The notes beneath the pieces were generated by a model. It was given only the letters and a program-made list of their open reading frames with translations. It was not told the origin of the DNA and did no database searches. From NCBI GenBank assembly GCA_001564135.1, contig LKNH01000188.1, positions 1 through 5,455 of the forward strand: 5,455 nucleotides of DNA, read 5' to 3'. This DNA is from Halobacteriaceae archaeon Tc-Br11_E2g27 (GTDB lineage: Archaea > Halobacteriota > Halobacteria > Halobacteriales > Haloarculaceae). Positions 1 through 5,455 of this stretch are shown in pieces. Numbering within the stretch: the stretch's first letter is position 1; the number at the start of each line of letters is the position of its first letter. The position numbers and the translations under genes are program-made.

Positions 1-13
1 AATAGAGAAGCAT

Positions 14-757
14 ATGTCTGCCGGGAGTGAGTCGGGATTGGTCAGCGCAATCACTGTTGACCTGAAGATAATGCACGAGACCTGGATGGAGGTGTTTTTC
101 CCCAGACAGCGGGGTGCAGAAGACACCGTCCTCGGAAAGTGGGAACCGTCTACGTCACGGGAAACGGTGACGTACAATCTCTGGGCAGCGCTCGGTATCC
201 CCGTCATTGCGCTGCTCTATCCGCTCGTGTTGCTTGGGTATTTTTTCAGGTATCAGGCACGGAAAATCAACGTCACCGCGGCACGCCTCGGCTTTTTTGG
301 GGTCGTCATCGTCTTCACCCTCCTTTGGGGCGGTTTGGTTGCACTAATATATATTCAGTTTTCGGATGTCTTTACGACCGTTGAGATTATCGCAATCGCC
401 GCAGCGAGCGGTGTTGCTGTCATGTCATCAGCCCTTTCGTTCATTTTCTGGCGGCTGGGCGGCCGTGGAACGACTGTTCTGTTGGCCTATCCGTTCGCCG
501 TGACGGCAATTTTCCTTCCGCCAGTCGTCGCTGCGCTGTTTCATCCGGTGCTTGAGGATATTATCATTGCCCGAAGCGACGAGATGGCTCGCTGGATGTT
601 CCAGAACAGCCCCGATGTGATACAGGACCAACTGGGCCAGATTGACCGACAGGAGGGACATCACGTCATCATCTGGTTCGCAATCTCGTTCCCAGTCGGC
701 TGGCTTATCGGCTTTATCGTCTCGCTGGCGAACCTCATTCGACCGAGCGGAAAGTAG
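14..757 (+). CDS. Five-helix integral membrane protein, unknown function
   Basis: I do not recognise an established function. The 247-residue product has a soluble N-terminal stretch of about 54 residues, including the aromatic segment HETWMEVFFPRQ (21-32). Five hydrophobic helices follow at about 55-80, 92-114, 122-146, 153-177 and 217-242. Basic residues cluster between helices 1 and 2 (RYQARK) and between helices 3 and 4 (RLGGRG), and at the C-terminus (RPSGK). The 39-residue segment between helices 4 and 5 is acidic. By the positive-inside rule this predicts an outside N-terminus and inside C-terminus. There is no signal peptide, no cysteine and no obvious catalytic or transport motif. 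The ATG at 14 is the first good start, but only 13 upstream bases are visible, so its promoter cannot be judged. The next gene begins 77 bases after the stop on the same strand. It resembles conserved hypothetical membrane proteins of haloarchaea, which is an impression from memory. Confidence 0.85.
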   Translation: MSAGSESGLVSAITVDLKIMHETWMEVFFPRQRGAEDTVLGKWEPSTSRETVTYNLWAALGIPVIALLYPLVLLGYFFRYQARKINVTAARLGFFGVVIVFTLLWGGLVALIYIQFSDVFTTVEIIAIAAASGVAVMSSALSFIFWRLGGRGTTVLLAYPFAVTAIFLPPVVAALFHPVLEDIIIARSDEMARWMFQNSPDVIQDQLGQIDRQEGHHVIIWFAISFPVGWLIGFIVSLANLIRPSGK

Positions 758-802
758 CAGTACCACTCTGCTCGAGAACTCTCACACATCCTGCCTTCTG
801 AA

Positions 803-834
803 CGTTTTTGCTTGTCGAAGCCCCACAGAGAGAT
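803..834 (+). promoter_or_regulatory. Probable promoter of the 65-residue membrane protein (leaderless)
   Basis: A T-rich element, CGTTTTTGC (803-811), lies about 25-30 bases before the ATG at 835. This is the expected distance for an archaeal TATA-like box driving a leaderless transcript. No Shine-Dalgarno-like sequence precedes the ATG. The five-T run could instead, or also, help terminate transcription of the upstream membrane-protein gene. The call rests on position and base composition only. Confidence 0.4.
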
Positions 835-1032
835 ATGGTACCCAAACTGAACCTGCCGGTATCGTTCGGCATTGTGCTTGCAATTATCGCCGTGGGATTG
901 TTCGGGATGATTCAGGCCGAAATGATGACGACCGATACGACGTTGACAATGGTCCTGCCGTCGATGGTTATTTTCGCAGCCATTGTCTTCGCGCTCGGCG
1001 TCTCCCACGGACAGTATCGCGCAGGGAATTAA
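835..1032 (+). CDS. Small two-helix membrane protein, unknown function
   Basis: The 65-residue product starts MVPKLNLPVSFG and has two hydrophobic helices, at about 8-27 and 38-57. They are joined by a short segment rich in Met and Thr (EMMTTDTTLTM), and the tail is short and polar (SHGQYRAGN). A longer reading from a TTG at 808 exists in the same frame. I prefer the ATG at 835 because the extra codons overlap the likely TATA-like element at 803-811. From memory, small haloarchaeal proteins with an MVLPSM-type motif and a C-terminal HG-[EQ]-Y-R-A motif form a domain-of-unknown-function family (possibly DUF7333). I have not confirmed this. It lies downstream of another membrane-protein gene and converges with the minus-strand synthetase-like gene 53 bases away. 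Function and partners are unknown. Confidence 0.82.
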   Translation: MVPKLNLPVSFGIVLAIIAVGLFGMIQAEMMTTDTTLTMVLPSMVIFAAIVFALGVSHGQYRAGN

Positions 1033-1085
1033 ATGGAACACTAGTGACAAACAACCTGTAACAAACGGTCAGGTAAAGGGAGAAG

Positions 1086-1844
1086 TCACTCGCTCAGCCA
1101 CGTATCGACTGTTGCAGGAGAGATACCTGCCTCAGTTCCTTCAGAGCGAACAATAACATCCGCATGCCCAGAGAGGTCTTCACCCTCGCTTCCGAGGAGG
1201 ATTGTCGCGCCAACGGACAACGGTGCGAGAACGCCCGCAACGAACGCCCCAGCGGAATCAAGGGGAACACCTAATCCGACTGTTGAGGAGTCATCGATAT
1301 CGTACTCCTCGGTTAGTCGCTTACTGACAGTAAGCAGTTCCCGATGTGTATATGAATGGGCTTCGTCAACAAGCGCAACAGTATCCGGCTTGACCGGCTC
1401 CGGTGGCTCCATCGGGTTTTCACTCCAGAGTTCCGTCTCGAAATGAGTTACATCCGGCGTGTCCGGTGGCCCACCGTATGCTAACACCGAACAGGATGGC
1501 GTTACCTCGTAGCGGCCATACCATTGCCACGGCAATACGAGTGCCCGTAAATCAACCGGACTCTGTGGGGTCAACGTCGCGTTCGCACCGCGCATCGTCG
1601 CACCGAGCACCGTCAAAATCGGGTCGGCACTGTTCACGTAGGACCCCTCACCATCACCTTTCGGTCCGGCAGCCACGCCAACGGTCGCACCCGGGTGGAC
1701 CCCATAATGTCCCAGGAGATTCCCTGCTTTCCAGGCGTTCGTCGAGAGTTCGCGGTAACTGTATGGGGTGGCTCGTTCGACCGCATCGATTGCCGCCCCA
1801 TTGCGTTCCCGGCCAGCAGCAACGATATCTTTCAGGGTGTCCAT
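1086..1844 (-). CDS. Truncated, P-loop-less acyl-CoA synthetase (ANL/AMP-binding) homologue
   Basis: The 252-residue product resembles the N-terminal half of AMP-forming acyl-CoA/acetyl-CoA synthetases. Residues 27-60 carry the early substrate-domain pattern (YSYRELSTNAWKAGNLL, then GVHPGATVGV), and 75-90 match the following helix-strand (DPILTVLGATMRGA). Residues 154-218 match the segment that normally follows the P-loop: THRELLTVSKRL, then TVGLGVPLDSAG, then AGVLAPLSVGATILLG. The Ser/Thr/Gly-rich P-loop ending in PK, expected just before the THRELL segment, is absent. Here the sequence runs DTVALVDEAHSYTHREL (154-170). The protein then ends about 34 residues later. The rest of the adenylation domain and the C-terminal lid with its catalytic lysine are missing, because active enzymes are about 500-650 residues. 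It is therefore unlikely to make an acyl-adenylate, and a binding or regulatory role is conceivable. The frame is intact, which argues for a maintained protein, not decay. It follows dnaJ by 38 bases and is probably co-transcribed. Automatic annotation as acetyl-CoA synthetase would overstate its activity. Confidence 0.92.
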   Translation of the reverse strand: MDTLKDIVAAGRERNGAAIDAVERATPYSYRELSTNAWKAGNLLGHYGVHPGATVGVAAGPKGDGEGSYVNSADPILTVLGATMRGANATLTPQSPVDLRALVLPWQWYGRYEVTPSCSVLAYGGPPDTPDVTHFETELWSENPMEPPEPVKPDTVALVDEAHSYTHRELLTVSKRLTEEYDIDDSSTVGLGVPLDSAGAFVAGVLAPLSVGATILLGSEGEDLSGHADVIVRSEGTEAGISPATVDTWLSE

Positions 1845-1848
1845 ATGT

Positions 1849-1855
1849 ACCTCTC
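1849..1855 (-). promoter_or_regulatory. Shine-Dalgarno-like site of the synthetase-like gene
   Basis: On the minus strand the sequence GAGAGGT precedes the ATG at 1844 with a four-base spacer (ACAT). The AGGT core fits the 3' end of archaeal 16S rRNA. This supports the chosen start and suggests translation from an internal position on a dnaJ-containing transcript. A weaker T-rich stretch (ACTTTTGCTATT on the minus strand) lies a little further upstream, so a separate promoter is also possible. Confidence 0.5.
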
Positions 1856-1882
1856 AGGCGGGGAGAATAGCAAAAGTTGTGA

Positions 1883-3019
1883 TTAGAAGCTATCTCGGAG
1901 TCGGTCGAAAAAGCCCTGGTCGACCTCGACATCCTCGCCGCCAGCCTCCGCAAACGCTTCGAGGGCTTCGCGTTGTTCCTTGTTGAGCGATTCCGGCGTC
2001 ACGATTTGGACCTGTACGTAGAGGTCGCCGTGACCGCGACGGCGGAGTCGTGGCATCCCCTTCCCGCTCAATCTGAACGTTTCACCGCTTTGCGTTCCCT
2101 TTGGCAGGTCGAACTCGACGGTCCCATCGAGCGTCTCGACCTCCATCGTATCGCCAAAGACCGCCTGTGGGAACGAGATTGGTTCGTGACGAATCAGGTC
2201 ATCCCCGTCCCGCTCGAAATCAGGATGTTCCTCGATGCTAATATCGACGAGCAAATCGCCGTTACGAGCACCGCGCTCACCGGGTGCACCCTCGCCATCC
2301 ATCCGGAGGGTCTGCCCATCTCGGATCCCTTCTGGAATCTCGACTGTCAACGTTGCCTGGTTACGGACTGCTCCCTCTCCACGACAGGTCGAACAGGTCT
2401 CCTCATATAGCGTCCCTTCTCCCTCACAACGCCGACAGGTTGCACGCTGTTGCATCCGACCGAATGCAGTCTGGCGGACTGTCGTCGTCTGTCCACGGCC
2501 GTTACACTCTGGACAGGTTTGTGAGTCCGTTCCCGGCGGGTGGCCTCGACCATCACAGTCCGTACATTGTTCGGGACGGGTGACAGTCAACTCTTTTTCA
2601 GCGCCGTTGTAAGCCGTTTCGAGGTCAATCGTCAGTTCCGTACGCAGGTCGCTCCCCCGCTGTGGCCGATTTCGGGAGCCACCACCCCCGCCGAAAAACT
2701 GGTCGAAGATATCCTGCATATCGCCGAACGGTCCACCCCCGCCGCCACCGAATGGGTCACCGCCGCGCTGGCCGCCAGCACCGCCACGCTTTTCGGCCTC
2801 GACAAATCGCTCGTGGCCGAGCTGGTCATACCGCTGGCGCATCTCTTCGTCTGTCAGGACCTCCTTTGCCTTCTGTGCTTTCTTGAACTTCTCTTCCGCA
2901 TCCGGAGCATCGCTGACGTCCGGATGGTATTTCCGGACTGACTCGCGGTAGGCCTGCTCTATCTCGTCTTCCGTGGCATCCCGCGAGACGCCGAGTATCT
3001 CATAAAAGTCCTCGCTCAT
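1883..3019 (-). CDS. dnaJ: Molecular chaperone DnaJ (class A Hsp40)
   Basis: This is a full-length 378-residue co-chaperone of DnaK (Hsp70). It delivers unfolded clients in the cytoplasm and stimulates DnaK ATP hydrolysis. All class A parts are visible. The J-domain (about 4-69) contains the essential HPD at 32-34. A Gly/Phe region follows (about 79-115). The zinc domain has four CxxCxGxG motifs starting at C152, C169, C195 and C209, so all eight zinc ligands are present. The two C-terminal client-binding domains span about 125-345 around the zinc insert, and the acidic tail is the likely dimerisation segment. The J-domain linker and C-terminal domains are rich in Asp/Glu, as expected for a salt-in haloarchaeon. 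The ATG at 3019 begins exactly at the J-domain (MSEDFYEILGV). dnaK and grpE, often near dnaJ, are not beside it here, because the upstream neighbour is a divergent surface-protein gene. The P-loop-less synthetase-like gene follows by 38 bases. Confidence 0.98.
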   Translation of the reverse strand: MSEDFYEILGVSRDATEDEIEQAYRESVRKYHPDVSDAPDAEEKFKKAQKAKEVLTDEEMRQRYDQLGHERFVEAEKRGGAGGQRGGDPFGGGGGGPFGDMQDIFDQFFGGGGGSRNRPQRGSDLRTELTIDLETAYNGAEKELTVTRPEQCTDCDGRGHPPGTDSQTCPECNGRGQTTTVRQTAFGRMQQRATCRRCEGEGTLYEETCSTCRGEGAVRNQATLTVEIPEGIRDGQTLRMDGEGAPGERGARNGDLLVDISIEEHPDFERDGDDLIRHEPISFPQAVFGDTMEVETLDGTVEFDLPKGTQSGETFRLSGKGMPRLRRRGHGDLYVQVQIVTPESLNKEQREALEAFAEAGGEDVEVDQGFFDRLRDSF

Positions 3020-3046
3020 CAGTTATACGGGGATTGTTCGTTCAAA

Positions 3047-3053
3047 TACTAAA
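3047..3053 (-). promoter_or_regulatory. TATA-like box of dnaJ
   Basis: On the minus strand TTTAGTA, followed by TTTG, lies 28-34 bases before the dnaJ ATG. Taking the usual TATA-to-start-site distance of about 26 bases from its centre, transcription would begin only a few bases before the ATG, giving a nearly leaderless mRNA. There is no Shine-Dalgarno-like sequence in that short interval (CCCCGTATAACTG before the ATG). Confidence 0.5.
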
Positions 3054-3060
3054 GGTCAGC

Positions 3061-3077
3061 GACCCAGAGCGAGGGTC
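3061..3077. repeat. Short inverted repeat next to the dnaJ promoter
   Basis: The five-base arms GACCC (3061-3065) and GGGTC (3073-3077) are separated by seven bases. They sit directly upstream of the dnaJ TATA-like box, on the side where an archaeal upstream activator or BRE-flanking operator would be placed. Five-base arms can occur by chance, so the regulatory role is only a possibility. Confidence 0.25.
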
Positions 3078-3087
3078 AAGAAATGTC

Positions 3088-3133
3088 ATCCCATCCGGAT
3101 TTCAATACGGAAGTTTAAATTGGATAATGGGAT
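3088..3133. repeat. Inverted repeat flanking the surface-protein TATA box
   Basis: ATCCCAT (3088-3094) is matched by its reverse complement ATGGGAT (3127-3133). The 32 bases between them contain the TTTAAAT box (3114-3120) and an eight-base palindrome ATCCGGAT (3093-3100). The arrangement brackets the core promoter of the downstream gene and could serve as an operator. It is too short to exclude coincidence. Confidence 0.25.
3114..3120 (+). promoter_or_regulatory. TATA box of the secreted surface-protein gene
   Basis: TTTAAAT (within AAGTTTAAATTGG) lies 30-36 bases before the ATG at 3150 and is a good archaeal TATA sequence. A start site about 26 bases beyond its centre would give a leader of roughly seven bases. 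It is divergent from the dnaJ promoter, with about 60 bases between the two boxes. Confidence 0.55.
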
Positions 3134-3149
3134 AATTTCCTTGTAACCG

Positions 3150-5455
3150 ATGGGAGGTAAAAAATGGAGGGGAGTGACCCTCAGCTTCGTGGTATGTCTC
3201 GGAGTGGTGATGGTTGTTGGGATGGTTGGTTCCGTTGGGGCCACAAGCGAACAACCCAGTGGACAAAGTATCTTTGTCAGTTCACAGAATACCACTATTT
3301 CCCTGAACGCTGAAGCAGGACTTGACCGAACTGTCGGGCAGTACGAGACAGTCTATCTCGACGCAGGAGAGTCGACCGCCCGGTATGGCGAGATAACGAG
3401 TTACGACTGGGAGATTACACATCCGGATGGCTCGACAAGTACACCCGAATGTACAGCGTGTCAACAGCCGCGGTTCGTTCCTGAGAGTCCAGGCACCTAC
3501 AGTGCGAGCGTAACAGTGACTGATACGGACGGGAATCAGGCATCGGACACGCTCTATGTGGAGGTGAGCCAGCGCGACCCACCGACAGCGGAAATCGGCG
3601 GTGTTTCCTCAGCTGAGCCTGGAACCACCGAAGAACTCGACGTTGTCGGAACACCAGGGACGAATTCGCTACTTTCGGTGGAGTGGTCAGAAAACGGCCG
3701 ACATCAATCGAGTGTATTTTTGGATGATAACACTGCAACGAGCTATCAGGCAGAGCTACCGTTGCCCGGAATATACACCATCGGCGCAGCGATCGTTGAT
3801 AACAGCGGCCTCTCGGCACAGGACGAACAGCAGGTCGAGGTCGGTGAGGAATACTCTCACTTCGCAGTGACCATTGATGAAACAACTGCGCCGGTCGAGC
3901 GTGGCGAGACGATGGCCGTCGAAACGACAGTCGAGAACCAGGGAAACTTGGCAGACACACAGCCAATTGTGCTCGAAACGCCTGACGGAACCGTCCACAC
4001 GGAGACAAACAGTACGTTAGAACCCGGAGAGAAACAGCAGGTTACCCTGGACTGGAACTCGTGTGACCGCTTTCATCGAGAAGTCACCGCATTGAGTCAA
4101 GACGATGCTGATTCAACGCTTGTTGAAGTTCAGGGAGGGCAATGTGATGACGATACGCAATTCGAGATTGAACAGTTTGACGCGCCCTCTGAAGCAACAG
4201 AAGGAGATACCGTTGAAACAACGGCCGTCGTCACAAACGCCGGGGAAGACACAGCGGAGCAGGTCGTGACGCTAGAGGATATATACGGTCGGTACACGGC
4301 GGCAGGGACCAAGACCGTCGAGCTGCAACCAGGGGAGTCACGTGAACTGTCCCTTAACTGGGAGAGTAGGGTTGGCGAGGCAGGAAGTGGAGCGCTTACG
4401 ATGCGCACCGAATCAGATGAACGTACGTCCTCATTTGAGCTACAGTCTATGGCGGAGTTCGACATCTCCTTTGATGAAACCGAGTTGCCTGAGGACCGAA
4501 GTGATGATGACCTGGTAGCGACGGTGGATGTGGCAAATGCGGGCAGTGCATCGGATACACAGCCGATTACGCTTGAAACTGATGGACTTCATATCGACGA
4601 AACCGACCTGACGCTCTCAGGGATGGAATCGGACAGTGTAACGCTTCGGTGGGACGGTGCGGCCCACGCCGGCGGAACACACGACCTGCTGGCATCAAGC
4701 GATGACGCCACGGCAACTGAAACGGTCGAAATACCGGAGCAAGAAGCTGAAGAAGAGAGCGGAAGTGGAGCTGATGGCAGTGGCGGCGGTGGTGGCTCAG
4801 GCCCATCGTATGAGCGCCATGCACAATTGAATGGGCTGAGTAGCACGGGCGGGACAATGGAACCAGGGGATTCAGCCGGAATCAGCCTTGACAGTGTGAA
4901 TAGCGAAATTCAGGCATACGAACCCCGAGTTGGGTCCGTCCAGTACGACGGGTCATGGATTTGCGACCCGAGCAATAACCACTGCGATTGGTGGGATGAA
5001 GACAAGTGGCCGACACTCGATACGTACAGTGAAAGCGCCCATTCAACCAATGCTGATACACATTGGGATGGATATGACCCAGTCTTGATGACCCGAGATG
5101 GCGGGATTGAACCCGAGTTTGAGTTGGATGATGATTACCACCAATCATATGAGGGTGATTCCGGAACAATTGAAATCACATCACAGGCTGATTACGACAG
5201 CGCAAATGAGCAGAATTTCAACGGCAATTCGATAACCACCACTATTGATTGGGAAGTGCCAGAGGAAGACGATGATGACGACAGCGGTGGTACTATTGGT
5301 AGCCCTGGGGGTGGTAGTGGCGGTGACGATGACGACGAAGAAGATGACGACAGCGGTGGTGACGATGATGAAGACGATAGCGGCGATGACGGCGGAGATG
5401 ACGATGAACAAGACCCCTGTGACATCAATCCCGATAACCCAGACTGCAATGGTGA
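3150..5455 (+). CDS. Secreted PKD/CARDB-type cell-surface protein (3' end outside window)
   Basis: One frame stays open for 768 codons to the window edge with no stop. It was found by direct translation. An in-frame TAA two codons upstream (3144-3146) makes ATG 3150 the first possible start. Residues 1-31 form a Sec signal peptide: basic KKWR, hydrophobic core 9-30, likely cut after VGA31. Residues 53-139 match a PKD domain (AGLDRTVG, DAGES, ITSYDW, PGTYSASVTVTDTDG). Residues 144-231 are a second, looser PKD/Ig-like domain. Three CARDB-like repeats follow at 236-327, 336-431 and 435-528. After a Gly/Ser linker (536-553) comes a region I do not recognise (554-703), rich in Trp, Tyr and Asp, then an Asp/Gly tract (707-755), then PCDINPDNPDC. 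The eight cysteines after the signal peptide fall in close pairs. Such domains act in extracellular adhesion or as spacers, so a role outside the cell is likely but no catalytic site is visible. A membrane or S-layer anchor may lie beyond the edge. Codons are mixed, with many A/T third positions (GAT, ACA, CAA). Confidence 0.94.
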   Translation, partial: MGGKKWRGVTLSFVVCLGVVMVVGMVGSVGATSEQPSGQSIFVSSQNTTISLNAEAGLDRTVGQYETVYLDAGESTARYGEITSYDWEITHPDGSTSTPECTACQQPRFVPESPGTYSASVTVTDTDGNQASDTLYVEVSQRDPPTAEIGGVSSAEPGTTEELDVVGTPGTNSLLSVEWSENGRHQSSVFLDDNTATSYQAELPLPGIYTIGAAIVDNSGLSAQDEQQVEVGEEYSHFAVTIDETTAPVERGETMAVETTVENQGNLADTQPIVLETPDGTVHTETNSTLEPGEKQQVTLDWNSCDRFHREVTALSQDDADSTLVEVQGGQCDDDTQFEIEQFDAPSEATEGDTVETTAVVTNAGEDTAEQVVTLEDIYGRYTAAGTKTVELQPGESRELSLNWESRVGEAGSGALTMRTESDERTSSFELQSMAEFDISFDETELPEDRSDDDLVATVDVANAGSASDTQPITLETDGLHIDETDLTLSGMESDSVTLRWDGAAHAGGTHDLLASSDDATATETVEIPEQEAEEESGSGADGSGGGGGSGPSYERHAQLNGLSSTGGTMEPGDSAGISLDSVNSEIQAYEPRVGSVQYDGSWICDPSNNHCDWWDEDKWPTLDTYSESAHSTNADTHWDGYDPVLMTRDGGIEPEFELDDDYHQSYEGDSGTIEITSQADYDSANEQNFNGNSITTTIDWEVPEEDDDDDSGGTIGSPGGGSGGDDDDEEDDDSGGDDDEDDSGDDGGDDDEQDPCDINPDNPDCNG
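3855..4733 (+). repeat. Three tandem CARDB-like repeats in the surface protein
   Basis: Each repeat of about 92-96 residues contains two shared landmarks. The first is a strand-turn-strand around N-x-G: ETTVENQGNLADTQPIVLE at 258-276, TTAVVTNAGEDTAEQVVTLE at 357-376, VATVDVANAGSASDTQPITLE in part at 456-476. The second is a PGE-type turn and strand ending in Trp: LEPGEKQQVTLDW at 290-302, LQPGESRELSLNW at 392-404, LSGMESDSVTLRW at 489-501. Repeats 1 and 3 share DTQPI-x-LET exactly apart from one residue. The pattern fits the CARDB family, whose domains are beta-sandwiches of extracellular proteins. Confidence 0.75.
5268..5414 (+). repeat. Low-complexity Asp/Gly-coding tract
   Basis: Codons 707-755 of the surface protein are mostly GAC/GAT and GGT/GGC. 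By my count 27 of the 49 residues are Asp or Glu, the rest largely Gly and Ser. It reads as a flexible, highly charged linker. Runs of GAC/GAT triplets are prone to length change by slippage. The opposite strand gives misleading hydrophobic and Ser-rich open frames. Confidence 0.85.

Noticed and set aside
11..16. CATATG at the first gene start and again at 1842-1847
   Set aside because: Common six-base palindromes at start codons, with no sign of cloning junctions or shared regulation.
154..218. Internal duplication within the synthetase-like protein (YSYRELS at 28-34 against SYTHRELL at 164-171)
   Set aside because: The order of segments matches the normal ANL fold before and after the P-loop, so a co-linear truncated homologue explains the resemblance better than duplication.
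642..1061. Overlapping plus and minus open frames across the end of the five-helix protein and the small membrane protein
   Set aside because: They conflict with two frames that have coherent hydrophobic helices and plausible starts. Their own products are Arg/Ser-rich and patternless.
1033..1085. Possible bidirectional terminator in the convergent gap, with ACAAAC repeated at 1047-1052 and 1061-1066
   Set aside because: There is no clear poly-T run on either strand and no stable hairpin. The six-base direct repeat is too short to call.
1973..2941. Plus-strand open frames of 99-145 codons across dnaJ
   Set aside because: They lie opposite the complete dnaJ, lack promoters, and have compositions expected from the complement of a haloarchaeal gene.
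3415..4008. 197-codon minus-strand open frame opposite the surface-protein gene
   Set aside because: The product is Arg/Ser/Pro-rich with no domain pattern. It is the antisense shadow of the strongly supported plus-strand frame with signal peptide and PKD/CARDB domains.
5181..5449. Minus-strand open frames encoding Ile/Val-rich or Ser/Pro-rich proteins that look like membrane helices
   Set aside because: They are the complement of the GAC/GAT and GGT/GGC tract in the surface-protein gene. The apparent hydrophobicity is an artefact of reading Asp codons backwards.

Overview
The window looks like chromosomal DNA from a halophilic archaeon (Halobacteria). The encoded proteins are strongly acidic. 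The DnaJ has the typical haloarchaeal Asp/Glu-rich surface. Start codons lie about 30 bases downstream of TATA-like boxes with almost no leader. A very long secreted protein carries PKD and CARDB-like domains and an Asp/Gly-rich linker. I cannot name the genus.

Layout. At 14-757 (+) there is a five-helix membrane protein of unknown function. At 835-1032 (+) there is a 65-residue membrane protein, apparently with its own leaderless promoter. These two converge on a minus-strand pair. That pair is dnaJ (1883-3019), a complete class A Hsp40, followed 38 bases later by a 252-residue protein (1086-1844). The second protein looks like the front half of an acyl-CoA synthetase with the ATP-binding P-loop missing. 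A 130-base gap (3020-3149) holds back-to-back promoters and two inverted repeats. From 3150 to the right edge runs one open frame of 768 codons without a stop: a secreted, multi-domain cell-surface protein cut by the window end.

How the genes relate. dnaJ is not accompanied by dnaK or grpE inside the window, although its upstream flank is visible. The synthetase-like gene is probably read from the dnaJ transcript but also has its own Shine-Dalgarno-like site. The surface protein is divergent from dnaJ and has no evident functional link. I see no tRNA, rRNA, CRISPR array, insertion sequence or phage gene. The material most worth following up is the P-loop-less synthetase relative behind dnaJ, and the uncharacterised C-terminal region and paired cysteines of the surface protein. 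I see no convincing evidence of a complete new multi-gene system.
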